From the NCBI GenBank assembly GCA_024640225.1, contig JAHEFK010000013.1, forward strand, positions 8,686-72,685: 64,000 nt of DNA, written 5' to 3'. Each line of letters opens with the position of its first letter. Position 1 is the stretch's first letter. The translations under genes and the position numbers were made by a program. Under the pieces are notes generated by a model, which was not told where the DNA came from, searched no databases, and saw nothing but the letters and a program-made list of their open reading frames with translations. This DNA is from Bacteroidota bacterium (GTDB lineage Bacteria > Bacteroidota > Bacteroidia > Chitinophagales > Chitinophagaceae). Shown here piece by piece: positions 62,289 to 64,000 of the stretch.

Positions 62289-63260
62289 TTAATTTGTTGC
62301 TTTAAATTTTTGCATTGCTGCTGTTAATTTAGGTAATACTTCAAGGGCATCTCCTACGATACCATAATCTGCTGCTTTGAAAAAAGGTGCTTCTGGATCT
62401 TTGTTGATAACCACAATTGTTTTAGAACTATTAACACCCGCTAAATGCTGAATAGCACCAGAAATTCCGATGGCAATATATAAGTTTGGTCTTATGGTAC
62501 CACCCGTTTGCCCAACATGTTCATGATGTGGTCTCCAATGACTGTCTGCTACCGGTCTAGAGCACGCCGTAGCAGCACCCATTACTTTCGCTAAATCTTC
62601 TATCAAATGCCAATTTTCTGGTCCTTTCATACCTCTTCCTCCACTTACTACCAATTCCGCTTCTCCTAAAGGTATGGTACCTGTTACTTTTTCAACGGCA
62701 TTCACTTTAGTTGCAAAATCAGCATCTTGGATAGCCACCTGCATTACTTGAATAGCTGCTTGTCCTTCTCCTTTTACAACACTAAACGTATTGGGAACCA
62801 ATGTAATTACTTTGAATGCTGATGTAATTGCAATAGTAGTAAATGCTTTGCCTGAAAACACACTTTTCTGAAGCTCAAATCCATTATCATAGGTAGGATA
62901 CGCCACCGCACCTGCTACCATTCCTGCTTGCATCACTGCGGCCACTCTTGGCGCTACAGCTTTACCGCAAACATCATGTGGAGCAATAAGCATTGTTGCA
63001 TTATGTTGCGTAGCTATTTGTTGTATTGCCTTAGCAAGTGCCTTAGCAGAAAACGAATCAAATCTAGCATCATTCACATGCCATACTTCTTGAGCACCAT
63101 AAGCACCCAATGCTTGCATAGCATCTTCTTGTGCACTACCTAATACAAGTGCTACAACTTTATCCTTATTTTTTTGGGCAATAGTTGCCGCATATTGAAG
63201 CACTTCAAATGTTTTCTTTTTGAAACTTCCATTTATCTGTTCTGCTAATACTAAAATCAT
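62289..63260 (-). CDS. etfA: Electron transfer flavoprotein alpha subunit
   Basis: 323 residues. The C-terminal FAD domain is clear: VSGGRGMKGPENW near residue 205, HVGQTGGTIRPNLYIAIGISGAIQHLAG near residue 247-275 and VINKDPEAPFFKAADYGIVGD. With EtfB it takes electrons from acyl-CoA dehydrogenases and passes them to ETF:quinone oxidoreductase, supporting fatty-acid oxidation together with the acyl-CoA synthetase elsewhere in the window. It lies 18 bases after etfB. Confidence 0.95.
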   Translation of the reverse strand: MILVLAEQINGSFKKKTFEVLQYAATIAQKNKDKVVALVLGSAQEDAMQALGAYGAQEVWHVNDARFDSFSAKALAKAIQQIATQHNATMLIAPHDVCGKAVAPRVAAVMQAGMVAGAVAYPTYDNGFELQKSVFSGKAFTTIAITSAFKVITLVPNTFSVVKGEGQAAIQVMQVAIQDADFATKVNAVEKVTGTIPLGEAELVVSGGRGMKGPENWHLIEDLAKVMGAATACSRPVADSHWRPHHEHVGQTGGTIRPNLYIAIGISGAIQHLAGVNSSKTIVVINKDPEAPFFKAADYGIVGDALEVLPKLTAAMQKFKATN

Positions 63261-63278
63261 GCTAGTGTCTTTTAAAAA

Positions 63279-64000
63279 TTAAATAACTTTTGCTTCTGAA
63301 TGTAATAATTGAACTAATTGATCCATATTGTCTGCATCAATCATTTTCACACCGGTTTTAGCAGCTGGCATCGCATACGAAACAATATTGCTTTGTGCTT
63401 GAGCACCGTTACCTGCTAATACGGTTAATGGCTTGGTACGTGCAGCCATAATACCTCTCATATTAGGAATGCGTTGCTCCGCCATACCTTTTTGGCAAGA
63501 AACTACTAATGGTAAATTACAAACTACATGCTCTTCACCACCTTCAATTTCTCTAACTAAGGAAGCGGTAGCACCATCTATATCCAACTTTGTTGCAAAT
63601 CCAATATATTCGGTATCCAATAAAGCAGCTAACATGGCACCAACGACGCCATTATTGTAATCAATCGATTCTTTACCACACAATACTAAATCAAATGATT
63701 GTGCAGCAGCATAAGCTGCGATTTCTTGCGCAATTACAAGCGGATCATTGCTGTCAACATCAATACGAATTGCTTCATCGCCTCCCAATGCAAGGGCTTT
63801 GCGAATAACCGGCTCTACATCTGCTTTCCCAACTGTAATTAAATGAACCGCACTAGCTTTTCCTGTTTCTTTTAATTCCAAGGCTCTCACCAATGCATAC
63901 CATTCATCGTACGGATTGATAATCATCGTCAATCCATCAGATGCAAACTGAGTATCATTATTAGTAAAAGCAATTTTGGAGGTCGTATCTGGCACTTGCG
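63279..64000 (-). CDS. etfB: Electron transfer flavoprotein beta subunit (5' end outside window)
   Basis: 240 visible residues; the first several lie beyond base 64000. The visible start QVPDTTSKIAF is the usual EtfB sequence shortly after the initiator Met. LVLCGKESIDYNNGVVGAM near residue 110 (AMP-binding loop) and PLVVSCQKGMAEQRIPNMRGIMAA near residue 175 are conserved. It binds AMP and partners EtfA. A GTG at 63995 is internal to the family sequence, not a start. Confidence 0.94.
   Translation of the reverse strand, partial: QVPDTTSKIAFTNNDTQFASDGLTMIINPYDEWYALVRALELKETGKASAVHLITVGKADVEPVIRKALALGGDEAIRIDVDSNDPLVIAQEIAAYAAAQSFDLVLCGKESIDYNNGVVGAMLAALLDTEYIGFATKLDIDGATASLVREIEGGEEHVVCNLPLVVSCQKGMAEQRIPNMRGIMAARTKPLTVLAGNGAQAQSNIVSYAMPAAKTGVKMIDADNMDQLVQLLHSEAKVI

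Noticed and set aside
1-64000. CRISPR arrays, insertion sequences, riboswitches, other RNA genes
   Set aside because: No regularly spaced repeats, transposase genes, known riboswitch cores or further tRNA/rRNA were recognised by eye; a covariance search could still find small RNAs.

Overview
This window is a gene-dense, AT-rich stretch of chromosome from a member of the Bacteroidota, most likely the Chitinophagia/Sphingobacteriia side. Four things point there: three secreted proteins end in type IX secretion (T9SS) sorting domains, promoters have the Bacteroidota form (TTG/TTTG, about 19 bases, TAnnTTTG), SecD and SecF are fused in one protein, and the order rpsU-xerC-hpf is seen. Ribosome binding sites are mostly absent, with one striking exception at rpsU. 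I see no phage, transposon, integron, CRISPR array or break in base composition; it reads as core genome with a few accessory modules.

Layout. 1-1000: the start of a sugar-phosphate isomerase (minus strand, cut by the window edge) and yraN. 1001-5289: the most unusual block, one apparent operon of an ECF sigma factor, two small membrane proteins, an MbnP-like copper protein, an MbnH/MauG-like di-heme enzyme and a YHYH protein with a T9SS tail. 5300-12100: guaB, an acyl-CoA synthetase, the 2-oxoglutarate dehydrogenase E2 subunit, an EamA transporter and an rRNA methyltransferase. 12100-19060 (minus): secreted subtilase, lipoprotein, mnmA, heptaheme TPR lipoprotein, tyrS. 19260-28200: outer-membrane proteins, hisS, glycosyltransferase, rsmE, an ECF sigma factor, an orphan PD-(D/E)xK protein and a GlcNAc-kinase-like ATPase. 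28300-37300: polyprenyl synthase, uvrA, a copper P-type ATPase, tsaE, a LysE transporter, a long purF. 37300-47900: M1-like peptidase with a predicted barrel, sigma/anti-sigma pair, membrane pyrophosphatase, GT2, thioesterase, oxyR, plsY. 47900-58300: prmA, tRNA-Val, dapD, an MscS channel, a lone MlaE permease, secDF, a secreted M43 protease. 58277-64000: ribE, rpsU, xerC, hpf, a beta-propeller lipoprotein, etfA and etfB (cut by the edge).

How they fit together. The 1001-5289 operon looks like a copper or redox-stress module with its own sigma factor; a CopA-type exporter, a heptaheme lipoprotein and OxyR elsewhere in the window fit a cell that handles copper and oxidants in its envelope, but no sequence link between these loci was seen. 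Two regulatory patterns recur. First, several convergent gene pairs are separated by near-perfect palindromes flanked by A- and T-runs (two-way terminators), while four others simply overlap tail to tail. Second, several -7 boxes lie only 3 to 7 bases before the start codon (guaB, rsmB-like gene, purF), suggesting leaderless mRNAs. The rpsU leader instead has a strong Shine-Dalgarno sequence, and a 15-bp hairpin lies between rpsU and xerC.
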